64,000 nucleotides of DNA from NCBI RefSeq assembly GCF_013314895.1, contig NZ_JABTYE010000009.1, positions 1 to 64,000 of the forward strand, read 5' to 3'. Below the pieces are notes generated by a model. That model was given only the letters and a program-made list of their open reading frames with translations. It made no database searches and was not told the origin of the DNA. The DNA is from Cupriavidus gilardii. GTDB taxonomy: Bacteria > Pseudomonadota > Gammaproteobacteria > Burkholderiales > Burkholderiaceae. Position 1 is the stretch's first letter; each line of letters opens with the position of its first letter. Made by a program: the position numbers and the translations under genes. Of the stretch, positions 7,516 through 15,809 are shown in pieces.

Positions 7516-8304
7516 TCAATCGAGATAGTCCGGCTCCAGGCGCGCCAGTTGCCGATGGATACTGGCCAGATGCAGGCGCGCGCTGTCGGGATCGCCCTCG
7601 CGCATCTGCCGCGCGCACAGGGTGGCGACGTCAGCCGGCACGGGTACCAACTTGCGACCGGTGCCGTGCGCGCGCACCTGGACTTCGGCCGCGCGCTCCA
7701 GGTAGTAGAGATCGTCCCACGCCTGCGCGATGTTCGGCGCGGTCACCATCACGCCGTGGTTGCGCAGGAAGGCGATGTCCGCCTCCCCCATCGCGTCCGC
7801 GATGCGATCGCCCTCCAGTTCATCCAGCGCCAATCCGTTGAAGGGAACCGTGGCAACACGGCCGTAGAACTTGAGCGCAGTCTGCCCGGCCCACACCAAC
7901 GGTTCGCCATCGACCATCGCCAGTGCGGTGGCGTTCGGCATGTGCGTATGAAAGGCCGCCACCGCCGCGGGTTTGCGCATATGCAGGCGGGCATGGATAA
8001 AGAAGGCCGTGGCCTCGGGCTCACCGTCGCCATCGACCACGCGGCCGTCGAAATGGCAGACCAGCAGGCGCGAGGCTGTAACCTCGCAGAAGGCCAGCCC
8101 CAGCGGATTGACCAGGAACAGCCCCGGGTGTCCCGGCAGGGTCGCCGAGAAATGGTTGCAGATCCCCTCCGCCATCCCGAGCCGCGCCGCCATGCGCAAG
8201 CACGCCGCCAGATCGATGCGGGCCTGCCGCACTGCGGGGTCGCCGCGCAGCGCTGCGGCCATCTCGGCGTCGCCCGCGGCCCGGCTGGAAAGTTGATGCG
8301 CCAT
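7516..8304 (-). CDS. Class II aldolase/adducin family protein
   Basis: A 262-residue zinc-type aldolase-fold protein. Family members cleave or epimerise phosphosugars or decarboxylate. Visible features are EGICNHFSATLPG near residue 45, the metal histidines in FHTHMPNATALA and the third histidine in LRNHGVMV. The length fits the family. It is the second gene of a two-gene minus-strand operon behind a HAD dehalogenase (11 bp gap, its ribosome site overlapping the upstream stop). This pairing hints at processing of a 2-hydroxy or halo acid, but the substrate is not deducible. Confidence 0.9.
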   Translation of the reverse strand: MAHQLSSRAAGDAEMAAALRGDPAVRQARIDLAACLRMAARLGMAEGICNHFSATLPGHPGLFLVNPLGLAFCEVTASRLLVCHFDGRVVDGDGEPEATAFFIHARLHMRKPAAVAAFHTHMPNATALAMVDGEPLVWAGQTALKFYGRVATVPFNGLALDELEGDRIADAMGEADIAFLRNHGVMVTAPNIAQAWDDLYYLERAAEVQVRAHGTGRKLVPVPADVATLCARQMREGDPDSARLHLASIHRQLARLEPDYLD

Positions 8305-8315
8305 CTATCGCTCCT

Positions 8316-9023
8316 TCACGGTTGCACCCACCGCAGCGTAGCAAATGTCTGGCGCAGCGCGGCGAGATCGGACAGCACGGCGTCCGGCCGATAGTCAGGC
8401 AAGGGCTTGCGTGCCGTGCCTCGGTCGATCCAGATGCAGCGAAAGCCCATGTCGCGCGCCGCCGCCAGATCGAGGTGCGGACTGGCGCAGATATGCACCA
8501 GCCGGTCTTTCGATACCCCGATCGCCTGATGTGCCTGCTCGAACAGCCTCGGCGACGGCTTGTACGCCCCCGCCTGCTGCGCGGTAACGACCCGGTCGAT
8601 ATGGCCGCCGAGCTGCGCCACGTTGCCCGCGATGATGGCGTCGTCGGTGTTCGACACGATGCATAGCTTGAATCCCTGCCCCTTCAGCCAGCCCAGCGTC
8701 GGCACGACCTCCGGAAACGGCGGCATCGCAGAGATATGGCGCGTCAGTGCATCGGCGTCGCCGGGTTCGAACGGCAGCCCGAACGCTTCCAGCGCGGCGC
8801 GCAGCGAGCGCGCGGACACCTCGGCGAACGAGAGATGCGGCGGCGTCTGTTCCAGCCGATGCTCGTGATCGTCATAGACCCTGATGAAGTCGTGCGGATC
8901 GACGCCTTGCAATCCCTTGCGGGCCAGCAGGCGGTCGACATAGGCCAACAGACCTTCGTCCCATTGGATCAGCGTGCCGTAGCAGTCGAAGGTCAGCCAC
9001 TCGGGGCGATGGGAAGGTTGCAT
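8316..9023 (-). CDS. HAD-superfamily haloacid dehalogenase type II-like hydrolase
   Basis: A 235-residue HAD hydrolase of the type II haloacid dehalogenase branch. Motif I is FDCYGTLIQWD with the nucleophile Asp, motif II is the SN of CIVSNTDD, the conserved lysine lies in YKPSPRLFEQA, and motif IV is around HICASPHLDLAAARDMGF. The family hydrolyses 2-halo acids or small phosphoesters. It heads the minus-strand operon with the class II aldolase and is divergent from a LysR gene 102 bp away. Confidence 0.88.
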   Translation of the reverse strand: MQPSHRPEWLTFDCYGTLIQWDEGLLAYVDRLLARKGLQGVDPHDFIRVYDDHEHRLEQTPPHLSFAEVSARSLRAALEAFGLPFEPGDADALTRHISAMPPFPEVVPTLGWLKGQGFKLCIVSNTDDAIIAGNVAQLGGHIDRVVTAQQAGAYKPSPRLFEQAHQAIGVSKDRLVHICASPHLDLAAARDMGFRCIWIDRGTARKPLPDYRPDAVLSDLAALRQTFATLRWVQP

Positions 9024-9125
9024 GATCGGGCTCCAGCGTTCGTGTGCGCAATGCAGGCATGCTAAGCTGGTCGTCGTGAATTCGAAAATTCGATTTTTAG
9101 CCGAACTTCATTTGCCGATCGAATC

Positions 9126-9995
9126 ATGCTGGACCTGGAACTGCTCAAGACCTTTATCAGCGTCGTCGACGCGGGTGGCTTCACGCGCGCCGGGGAGCGG
9201 GTCCATCGCACCCAATCGACGGTGAGCCAGCAGATCCGCAAGCTCGAGGCGCAACTGGATCAGCCGCTGCTGCTGCGCCAGCGCGCCGGCAAGTCGGTTG
9301 CGCTGACGGAGGCTGGCGAGCGGCTGCTCGGCTACGCGCGCCGGCTGGTCGATCAGGCGCGCGAGGCGGAGACCGTGATGCAGAGCGGTGGCAATGCCGG
9401 CGTGATCCGGCTCGGCGTGCCGGACGATTTCGATGTGAAACGGCTGATTCCGCTGCTGTCCGGCTTTGCCGCGCGCCATCCGGCCATCCGGCTCGATACC
9501 GTCAATGGCCTCAGCGTGGACCTGCACAGCCGGATCGCCCGACAGGAGCTCGACCTGGCGCTGCTCAAGCGCGACGCCGATGGCGCATCCGTACTGCTGC
9601 GCCGCCCGGAAACGCTGAAATGGGTCGTGGGCCGGGACTTTGCGATGGACACCGACCCGCTGCCGCTGGTGGTGTTCGGCCATGGCTGCCTGTATCGGGA
9701 TCGTGCGATCCACGCGCTCGAATCGTCGGGCCGCAGCTGGCGCATCGCCTTCACGAGCCAGAGCCTGGTCAGCATCCAGGCGGCGGTCGCGGCGAATCTC
9801 GGCCTGAGCCTGCTGCCGGCCACCGCGGTGCAGGACGATCATGTCGTGCTGGGTGCCAGGGCCGGATTGCCGGCCCCGCCGCCGACCGAGCTGGCGCTGG
9901 TCGGCAGCGCGCGCCTGCTGACGCCCGCGCAGCAGGCGCTGGTGGACTATCTCGATGAGAAGCTGCCCGGACGCCGCCTACGCGCGCGACGTTGA
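9126..9995 (+). CDS. LysR-family transcriptional regulator
   Basis: A 289-residue LysR protein. The DNA-binding end is MLDLELLKTFISVVDAGGF, with recognition helix TQSTVSQQIRKLEAQL; the effector domain starts GVIRLGVPDDFDVKRLIPLL. It is divergent from the dehalogenase-aldolase operon across a short AT-rich gap that contains the direct repeat ATTCGA-AA-ATTCGA (about 9078-9093), so it probably controls that operon. Its 3' end overlaps the convergent propeller gene by 18 bp. Confidence 0.9.
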   Translation: MLDLELLKTFISVVDAGGFTRAGERVHRTQSTVSQQIRKLEAQLDQPLLLRQRAGKSVALTEAGERLLGYARRLVDQAREAETVMQSGGNAGVIRLGVPDDFDVKRLIPLLSGFAARHPAIRLDTVNGLSVDLHSRIARQELDLALLKRDADGASVLLRRPETLKWVVGRDFAMDTDPLPLVVFGHGCLYRDRAIHALESSGRSWRIAFTSQSLVSIQAAVAANLGLSLLPATAVQDDHVVLGARAGLPAPPPTELALVGSARLLTPAQQALVDYLDEKLPGRRLRARR

Positions 9996-10643
9996 CGTTT
10001 CGTTCGATCCACGCCCCTTGCGCCGTACCGCCCTGACCTTCCCGCTGGGGCCGCCGCCGCAGAAGAACCGATCCGCGCCATCGGATTCGAGCCCCGACAC
10101 GCCCATGCCCGCCGGCATCTCGATGCGCTCGATCACTTCGCCGGTAGCGGGATCGACATGGCGCAGATCGCTGGCCTCGCCCTCCCACGTGCCGTGCCAC
10201 AGTTCGCCATCGACCCAGGTGACGCCGGTGACGAAGCGGTCGGACGTCAGCGTGCGCAGGATCGCGCCGGTTTGCGGATCGAGCTGATGGATCTTGCGAT
10301 CGCGCCACACGCCCACCCATAGCTTGCCTTCGGCCCAGGCCAATCCCGAGTTGCCGCCGTCGGTGGGCGCCGGGATGGTCGAGACGACTTCGCCGGTCTG
10401 CGGGTCGATCTTCTGGATACGGTCGCCGGCGATCTGGTACAGGTAGCGGCCGTCGAAGGCGGTGCCGGCATTGGCGGTGACATCGATGGAGCGAAGCATC
10501 TGGCCGCTGGCCGGATCCATCGCGTGGAGCCCGTCTCCGGACGCGACCCAGACATGCTTGCCGTCATACGATACGCCGTGGACGGCATCGATGCCGGGGA
10601 ACGGGCCGTATTCGTGGAGGACTTCTGCGGGAATCGATTTCAT
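9978..10643 (-). CDS. Cytosolic beta-propeller (PQQ/SMP-type) protein
   Basis: A 221-residue protein made of four to five repeats of the kind DGKHVWVASGDGLHAMDPASG and YQIAGDRIQKIDPQTGEVV, which form propeller blades. No signal peptide is visible. The ATG was chosen for AGGAAG about 8 nt upstream; a start 13 codons earlier has no ribosome site. Similar stand-alone proteins are annotated as glutamine cyclotransferase-like or Vgb-like; none of their catalytic residues can be assigned here. It lies 89 bp downstream of the TPR/HTH regulator gene on the same strand. Confidence 0.75.
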   Translation of the reverse strand: MKSIPAEVLHEYGPFPGIDAVHGVSYDGKHVWVASGDGLHAMDPASGQMLRSIDVTANAGTAFDGRYLYQIAGDRIQKIDPQTGEVVSTIPAPTDGGNSGLAWAEGKLWVGVWRDRKIHQLDPQTGAILRTLTSDRFVTGVTWVDGELWHGTWEGEASDLRHVDPATGEVIERIEMPAGMGVSGLESDGADRFFCGGGPSGKVRAVRRKGRGSNETSTSRA

Positions 10644-10731
10644 GCTGGCTTCCTGGTGGATGTTGGTCAAACGACATGGCACGTCACCGATGGGCAGGCA
10701 CGCTGCGCGATGACGTCTTCATGCTGGCATC

Positions 10732-11961
10732 CTAGTCCAGGCCGGAGATTGCCGGGAGTAACAAGGTCGTCGTGATTTCGGGCAATGGCGTCGTCATCCA
10801 TCGGCGCGCGCGGCCGTGGCCGACCGCCTGCACCTTGCCCGCGTCCGCCAGCACGTCGAGCGCGCGTTGCACGGTGCGCTGGCTGGCCCCGAGCGCCAGT
10901 GCCAGTCCGGAGCTGGACCACGATTCGCCATCGGCCAGCAGGGCCAGCACCGCGGCGTGCCGTTCTTCTACCGGCCGCGCCAGCACCACGACCGGACGCG
11001 TGGCGCGCGGCACCAGGGCATAGCCGCGCGGTGTCGCGCGAATCTCCGCCATTGGCCGAAGGGCGGCACGCAACCGACCCATTTCGACGCGCAGACGGGC
11101 GCGATGGGAATCGTCGGCATGCTTCATCCGGAAGGCATGCGCGATCAGCCTGTCGCGCGGCACATCGTGGGGCCAGGCCTCACCGAGGGCGCGCGCGAGC
11201 ACAAACAGGATCGGCCGCGTGGCGAGCGGGACCACCGTGCCGGCGTAGCGCACGGCATGGCGGCAGGCGTCGATGACCAGCCTGTTCGACGCCAGCAGGG
11301 TCTCCACTTCGTCCAGCCGCAGCTGTCGCGTTTCGCCGCGATCGATCAGGCGAGCGGCGGGACCTTCGAGCATCGCGGCGGTCCGATCGACTTCCGCGGC
11401 CAGGGCCGGGATGGCAGCGAGGCGGGCGGCGTGGCGCGCACGAGCCAGCGCAGCGGCGGCGCTGCGCGCGTGCACGCGGCGCATGGCAATGCCGGCAATG
11501 ACCAACTCGTGCACGGTCCGCAGCGCGGGCGGCAGTTGCGCCGGCGCGATGCCGGTCAGCATTGCCTCGGCTTCTTCCAGCTGCCCGATCAGCAACAGAC
11601 GACGGCTGGCCAGATACAGCGCATGCGCGGCATTGGTGCGGTCGCCGTGCTGCTCCAGCGTCAGGCGCGCGGCATCGAGCGCCTTGGCGGGCCAGCCGAG
11701 GTCCCGTGCGGCCAGTGCGATCTCCGCCTCGGCCACCACGCATCGGGCACACGCGACCGGGGCCCGGTTGCCGAAGGCCCGTGCGGCGCTGCGCACCAGG
11801 ACCCTGGCGCGTGCAAACTCGCCGAGCTGCGCCATCGCGATGCCGCGCAGCGCCAACGCCGGGGCGTCCTCGCGCAGGGCAACGCAATTGAGCGCCCCGA
11901 GCGGGTCACCGACCGCGAGCGCGCGGGCCGCTGCCGAGATCGTCGGGTCCATTCGAATCAC
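10732..11961 (-). CDS. Transcriptional regulator with TPR-like repeats and C-terminal HTH
   Basis: A 409-residue protein. Residues 1-240 are alanine- and leucine-rich helical repeats of TPR style (ALRGIAMAQLGEFARARVL, ASRRLLLIGQLEEAEAML). Around 270-310 there is a second basic helical segment (RMKHADDSHRARLRVEMGRL), and around 345-395 a winged HTH (LALALGASQRTVQRALDVL) near the C terminus. The GTG start was preferred because GGGAGGGAG lies 13 nt upstream; an ATG three codons later is possible. It is divergent from the DUF899-DUF2182 pair and is the obvious candidate to regulate it. No signal input domain is recognised. Confidence 0.8.
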   Translation of the reverse strand: MIRMDPTISAAARALAVGDPLGALNCVALREDAPALALRGIAMAQLGEFARARVLVRSAARAFGNRAPVACARCVVAEAEIALAARDLGWPAKALDAARLTLEQHGDRTNAAHALYLASRRLLLIGQLEEAEAMLTGIAPAQLPPALRTVHELVIAGIAMRRVHARSAAAALARARHAARLAAIPALAAEVDRTAAMLEGPAARLIDRGETRQLRLDEVETLLASNRLVIDACRHAVRYAGTVVPLATRPILFVLARALGEAWPHDVPRDRLIAHAFRMKHADDSHRARLRVEMGRLRAALRPMAEIRATPRGYALVPRATRPVVVLARPVEERHAAVLALLADGESWSSSGLALALGASQRTVQRALDVLADAGKVQAVGHGRARRWMTTPLPEITTTLLLPAISGLD

Positions 11962-12103
11962 GCCACACTTGTCACTCCCTCCCTGTCGGGGCCGGCGCCT
12001 AATCTAGCACGACGATCAACCGACCCGGCGCGCCGCTGTGCATCGCACAAGACCGCATGACACCGCACGGCCGCCGACGCCACGTCCACATGGAGGAAGC
12101 ACG

Positions 12104-12883
12104 ATGACAACCCACCCCACCGCCAACCGGGAACAGTGGCTGGCCGCCCGCCTGGAACTGCTGGAGGCCGAGAAGGCCCTGACGCGGCGCAGCGACGAAA
12201 TCGCGCGCCAGCGCCAGGCGCTGCCGTGGCTGCGGATCGACAAGACCTACCGCTTCGACACCGACGAAGGCCCCGCGACGCTTGCGGACCTGTTCGGTGG
12301 CCGCTCCCAACTGCTGGTCTACCACTTCATGTTCGGCCCCGACTACAAGGCCGGCTGCCCGTCGTGCTCGGCGATCGCCGACGGCTTCAACGGCTTTGCG
12401 GTCCACCTTGCCAACCACGACGTCGCGCTGACCGCCGTATCGCGCGCGCCACTGGCCAAGCTGCAGGCCTACAAGCAGCGCATGGGATGGACCTTTCCGT
12501 GGGCGTCGTCGCACGACAGCGACTTCAATGCGGACTTCAATGTCTCCTTCACGACCGCGCAGCAGCGCGACGGCGATATCGAATACAACTACCGCCGCGA
12601 ACCTGCGGTGCGGGGATGGCGCCGCAACATGGAAGGCGGCGGCCAGGCCGCGGAAGACCGGATCGCCGCGATGTGTGGCACCGATACCGCAACCTTTCAC
12701 CGCGATCGGCCCGGCCTGAGCGCCTTCGTGATGGAGGACGGCGTGGTCTATCACACCTACTCGGCGTATTCGCGCGGGCTGGACGGGCTCTGGGGCATGT
12801 ACCAATGGCTGGACCGCGCGCCGAAGGGCCGCAACGAGACGGGTGTCTGGTGGCGCCGCCATGACGAGTACGGCGAGCGCTGA
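12104..12883 (+). CDS. DUF899 thioredoxin-like protein
   Basis: A 259-residue DUF899 protein (thioredoxin fold, peroxiredoxin-like; function unproven). The signature is LLVYHFMFGPDYKAGCPSCS, with a CPSC pair in the place of a thioredoxin active site, then LTAVSRAPLAKLQAYKQRMGW and the C-terminal FVMEDGVVYHTYSAYSRGLD. GGAGGA precedes the ATG by 6 nt. It overlaps the downstream DUF2182 gene by 23 bp, indicating translational coupling. The pairing suggests a redox step linked to the metal-binding membrane protein. Confidence 0.9.
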   Translation: MTTHPTANREQWLAARLELLEAEKALTRRSDEIARQRQALPWLRIDKTYRFDTDEGPATLADLFGGRSQLLVYHFMFGPDYKAGCPSCSAIADGFNGFAVHLANHDVALTAVSRAPLAKLQAYKQRMGWTFPWASSHDSDFNADFNVSFTTAQQRDGDIEYNYRREPAVRGWRRNMEGGGQAAEDRIAAMCGTDTATFHRDRPGLSAFVMEDGVVYHTYSAYSRGLDGLWGMYQWLDRAPKGRNETGVWWRRHDEYGER

Positions 12884-13700
12884 AACCGCGCACTGCTGCG
12901 CCGGCGAGCCTGCGTGCAGGGACGGGAGCCGGCGAGCCTTCTTCGGCGTCAGCGCCGTGCTGTTCGGCCTCAGCGCCGCGGCCATGGTGTCACTGCATGG
13001 CGCGCTGCATGGGTCGATGTCGTCGATGGCGGCCACGCCGATGCCCGGCGGCTGGACGCTGTCGATGGCCTGGGCGCCGACGTGCGGGCAGAACTGGGCC
13101 GGTGCCGCCGCGGCCTTCGTCGGCATGTGGGCCGTGATGATGGTGGCGATGATGCTGCCGTCGATGGCGCCCGCGCTGTGGCGCTATCGCGTGGCGGTCG
13201 AAGCAACCGGGCGCGCGACATGGCTTACGACCATGGCAGCGGCGGCCTATTTCCTGGTGTGGGCCGCGCTGGGATTGGCGGTGTTCATCCTCGGTGCCAC
13301 GCTGGTCGCGCTCGCGATGCAGTGGCCGACGCTGGCACGCGCCATGCCGACCCTTGCCGGCCTCGTGGTGCTCGCCGCCGGCGGCCTGCAATTCACCGCG
13401 TGGAAGACCCGCTTGCTGACGGGCTGCCGGCACTCGTCCCCCGCAGCGTCACTGCAAAACGTGGCTGCCGCATGGCGGCATGGCGCTCGCCTCGGCCTGC
13501 ATTGCATCCAGTGCTGCGCAGGCGTGACCGCAAGCCTGGCAGCGGTGGGCGTCATGGACCTTGACGCCATGGCGGTCGCTACCGTGGCAATCAGCGCCGA
13601 ACGGCTGGCGCCGGCCGGCGAGCGGGTAGCCAGGGCCATCGGCACCCTCGGCATCGGCGCGGGCGCATGGCTGGCGCTGCGCGGTGCCGGGCTGCTCTAG
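12861..13700 (+). CDS. DUF2182 predicted metal-binding integral membrane protein
   Basis: A 279-residue inner-membrane protein. It has the DUF2182 hallmarks: a membrane segment with the methionine-rich MWAVMMVAMMLPSMAPALW near residue 95 and a later pair of helices around residues 205-255 with HCIQCCAG, whose His/Cys could bind a metal. The N terminus carries HCCAGEPAC, a further Cys cluster. It starts inside the end of the DUF899 gene. The family is often described as predicted metal-binding, but no function is established. Confidence 0.88.
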   Translation: MTSTASAETAHCCAGEPACRDGSRRAFFGVSAVLFGLSAAAMVSLHGALHGSMSSMAATPMPGGWTLSMAWAPTCGQNWAGAAAAFVGMWAVMMVAMMLPSMAPALWRYRVAVEATGRATWLTTMAAAAYFLVWAALGLAVFILGATLVALAMQWPTLARAMPTLAGLVVLAAGGLQFTAWKTRLLTGCRHSSPAASLQNVAAAWRHGARLGLHCIQCCAGVTASLAAVGVMDLDAMAVATVAISAERLAPAGERVARAIGTLGIGAGAWLALRGAGLL

Positions 13701-13747
13701 CGCTGACGGCAACCGGGGGAATGGCCAACCGCGCGCAGCAACGGCCA

Positions 13748-14701
13748 TCACGGCACCCACCAATACCGCGTGATATGAAAGAACACCGGGGCAGCGAACA
13801 CCACCGAGTCGAGCCGGTCCAGCATGCCGCCGTGGCCCTGGATCATATGGCCCCAGTCCTTGATGCCGCGGTCGCGCTTGATCGCCGACATCACCAGCCC
13901 GCCGAGAAAGCCCATCAGCGCGATCACCAGCGCGATCGCGCCGGCCTGCCACGGCGCGAACGGCGTGATCCACCACAGCGCGGCACCGAGCGCCGTCGCG
14001 CTGGCGACGCCGCCGACGAAGCCCTCGACCGTCTTCGACGGCGACAGCAGCGGCGCGATCTTGCGCTTGCCGCACAGCTTGCCCCAGACGTACTGCAGCA
14101 CGTCGCTGCCCTGCACGACGATCACCAGGAAGGCGATCAGCAGCAGATTGCGGCCCTCGAAGCCCGGGATCGGCAGCGTCAGCAGCGCAGGCACATGCGA
14201 GATGCAGAACACGCAGATCATCACCGCCCATTGCACGCCCGCGCAGCGTTCCAGAAAGCGCGTGGTCTCGGCCGACAGCGCAGCCAGGATCGGCAGCAGC
14301 AGGAAGGCGTAGACCGGAATCAGGATCGAGAACATGCCGTACCAGTCCACATAGACCAGCACGTACTGCAGCGGCAGGAACAGGAAGAAGGCGGCGACGA
14401 TCGCGCGATGGTCGCCGCGCCGGGTGGTCGTGATGGTGACGAACTCGCGCAGCGCGAAGAACGACAGCAGATAAAACAGCACGATCACCGCGGTGCGGCC
14501 CAGCGCGAAGGCCACGCCCATCGCGCCGATCATCCACCACCAGGCCCAGACCCGCTGCGCCAGGTTGTCGATCACCGGGTGCGCGCCGCCGCCGGCGAGC
14601 CGCCAGCGCAGCAGCAGCGTCACGGTCGAGGCGAGCAGCAGCACGGCGAACAGGCCGCCAAACAGCAGCCAGGTTTCGTGGTTCCAATGCAGGGTCGGCA
14701 T
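13748..14701 (-). CDS. CdsA-like phosphatidate cytidylyltransferase
   Basis: A 317-residue polytopic membrane enzyme of the CDP-diacylglycerol synthase family, which makes CDP-diacylglycerol from phosphatidate and CTP. The family signature near residues 275-302 is complete: SAIKRDRGIKDWG followed by GHGGMLDRLDS. About eight membrane helices are apparent. It is the last gene of the six-gene lipid operon, 6 bp after the acyltransferase. Housekeeping CdsA genes normally sit with ispU/dxr, so this is likely a second, pathway-specific paralogue that supplies CDP-diacylglycerol to the operon's own transferase. Confidence 0.92.
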   Translation of the reverse strand: MPTLHWNHETWLLFGGLFAVLLLASTVTLLLRWRLAGGGAHPVIDNLAQRVWAWWWMIGAMGVAFALGRTAVIVLFYLLSFFALREFVTITTTRRGDHRAIVAAFFLFLPLQYVLVYVDWYGMFSILIPVYAFLLLPILAALSAETTRFLERCAGVQWAVMICVFCISHVPALLTLPIPGFEGRNLLLIAFLVIVVQGSDVLQYVWGKLCGKRKIAPLLSPSKTVEGFVGGVASATALGAALWWITPFAPWQAGAIALVIALMGFLGGLVMSAIKRDRGIKDWGHMIQGHGGMLDRLDSVVFAAPVFFHITRYWWVP

Positions 14702-14707
14702 GGCGGG

Positions 14708-15334
14708 TCAATCCAGTACGGGGGCGAGCGCGAGCAGGCCGTCGCGGCATCGGGCGAGGAAGCAATCCTTGTCGTCGTCCGGGGCCAGCAGCACAGGCTG
14801 GCCGAACGTCACCGTGCACAGCAGCGGCACCGGCACGAATTCGCCCTTGGGCATCACGCGGTTCAGGTTGTCGATCCAGACCGGCACGAACTCCACCGAC
14901 GGGCAGGCGCGCGCCAGATGGAAGATGCCGCTCTTGAACGGCAGCAGCCGCGCGTCGGTGGTGTTGCGCGTGCCCTCGGGGAACAGGATCAGCGAATCGC
15001 CGCCTTCGAGCGCGCCGCGCATCAGCGCGACCGGATCGCTGCCCGGATCGCTGCGGGTGCGGTCGATCAGCAGCGCGCGAAAGACATCGCGCCCGATGAA
15101 GCGCCGCAGCGGCGAGCGGTCCCAGTAGTCGGCGCCGGCCACCGGACGCGTGCGCGGCCGCAGCTCCGGCGGCAGACAGCCCCAGATCAGCACGAAGTCG
15201 CCGTGGCTGCTGTGATTGGCAAAGTAAACGCGCTGCACCGCCGCCGGCACGCAGCCCTGCCAGTTGGCCCGCATGCCGGTCAGCAGGCGGGCGAAGACGA
15301 TGATGGCGCGCGCAGTGACGCGGGCAACCCACAT
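14708..15334 (-). CDS. PlsC-like lysophospholipid acyltransferase
   Basis: A 208-residue acyltransferase of the 1-acylglycerol-3-phosphate acyltransferase family. The catalytic HX4D is His41-Asp46 in NHSSHGD, and FPEGTR stands at residues 118-123. One N-terminal amphipathic or membrane segment is present. The gene lies 4 bp after the small membrane protein gene and 6 bp before the CdsA-like gene. Within the operon it would supply phosphatidate or re-acylate the lipid product. Confidence 0.92.
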   Translation of the reverse strand: MWVARVTARAIIVFARLLTGMRANWQGCVPAAVQRVYFANHSSHGDFVLIWGCLPPELRPRTRPVAGADYWDRSPLRRFIGRDVFRALLIDRTRSDPGSDPVALMRGALEGGDSLILFPEGTRNTTDARLLPFKSGIFHLARACPSVEFVPVWIDNLNRVMPKGEFVPVPLLCTVTFGQPVLLAPDDDKDCFLARCRDGLLALAPVLD

Positions 15335-15338
15335 GGTG

Positions 15339-15809
15339 CTATCCCAGGATCGATGTGAGAAAGGTCAGGACAAGCTGGATCACGGCCAGCGCGCCGCAGA
15401 TCCGTACCAGGCGCAGCGCACCGCGGGCGCGGTCGGCCATCGTGCGGCCCTGGCGGTTCGGCGCAATCCAGCCCAGCTGCATCAGCGCCGCGTCCAGGCC
15501 CGCCAGATCGGCGGCGCCGTGGCGACTCGCGTACGCTGCCAGCGCCTCGAACAGGCGGCGGTCGATCGCCACGCGCAGCAGCAGCCAGAGTTCGGCCAGT
15601 GCCAGCAGCACCGGCACGGCCGTGAGCCAGCCCGGCAGGTCGGCGGCGATGAGGAGCCAGACGGTGGCAAGGCTGAATACCAGCCCCCCGCCCGCCATCC
15701 AGATGGCGCCCGACAGCGCGCCGGCAACGGCATGCGCGGTCCAGGCGTCGATGTTGGCGTCGGCCTCGATGTTGGTGCGGGGCCCTTTCTGCATCGGATC
15801 AGCTTGCAT
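15339..15809 (-). CDS. Small membrane protein of the lipid operon
   Basis: A 156-residue protein of unknown function with three or four hydrophobic segments (AVAGALSGAIWMAGGGLVF, WLLIAADLPGWLTAVPVLLALAE in part, and a C-terminal AVIQLVLTFLTSILG). No catalytic motif is recognised. The ATG was chosen for GGAG 7 nt upstream; the gene begins inside the 3' end of the PAP2-phosphatase gene (11 bp overlap), so it is translationally coupled. Genes of this size recur at this place in the related clusters I remember, but I cannot verify that here. Confidence 0.8.
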   Translation of the reverse strand: MQADPMQKGPRTNIEADANIDAWTAHAVAGALSGAIWMAGGGLVFSLATVWLLIAADLPGWLTAVPVLLALAELWLLLRVAIDRRLFEALAAYASRHGAADLAGLDAALMQLGWIAPNRQGRTMADRARGALRLVRICGALAVIQLVLTFLTSILG

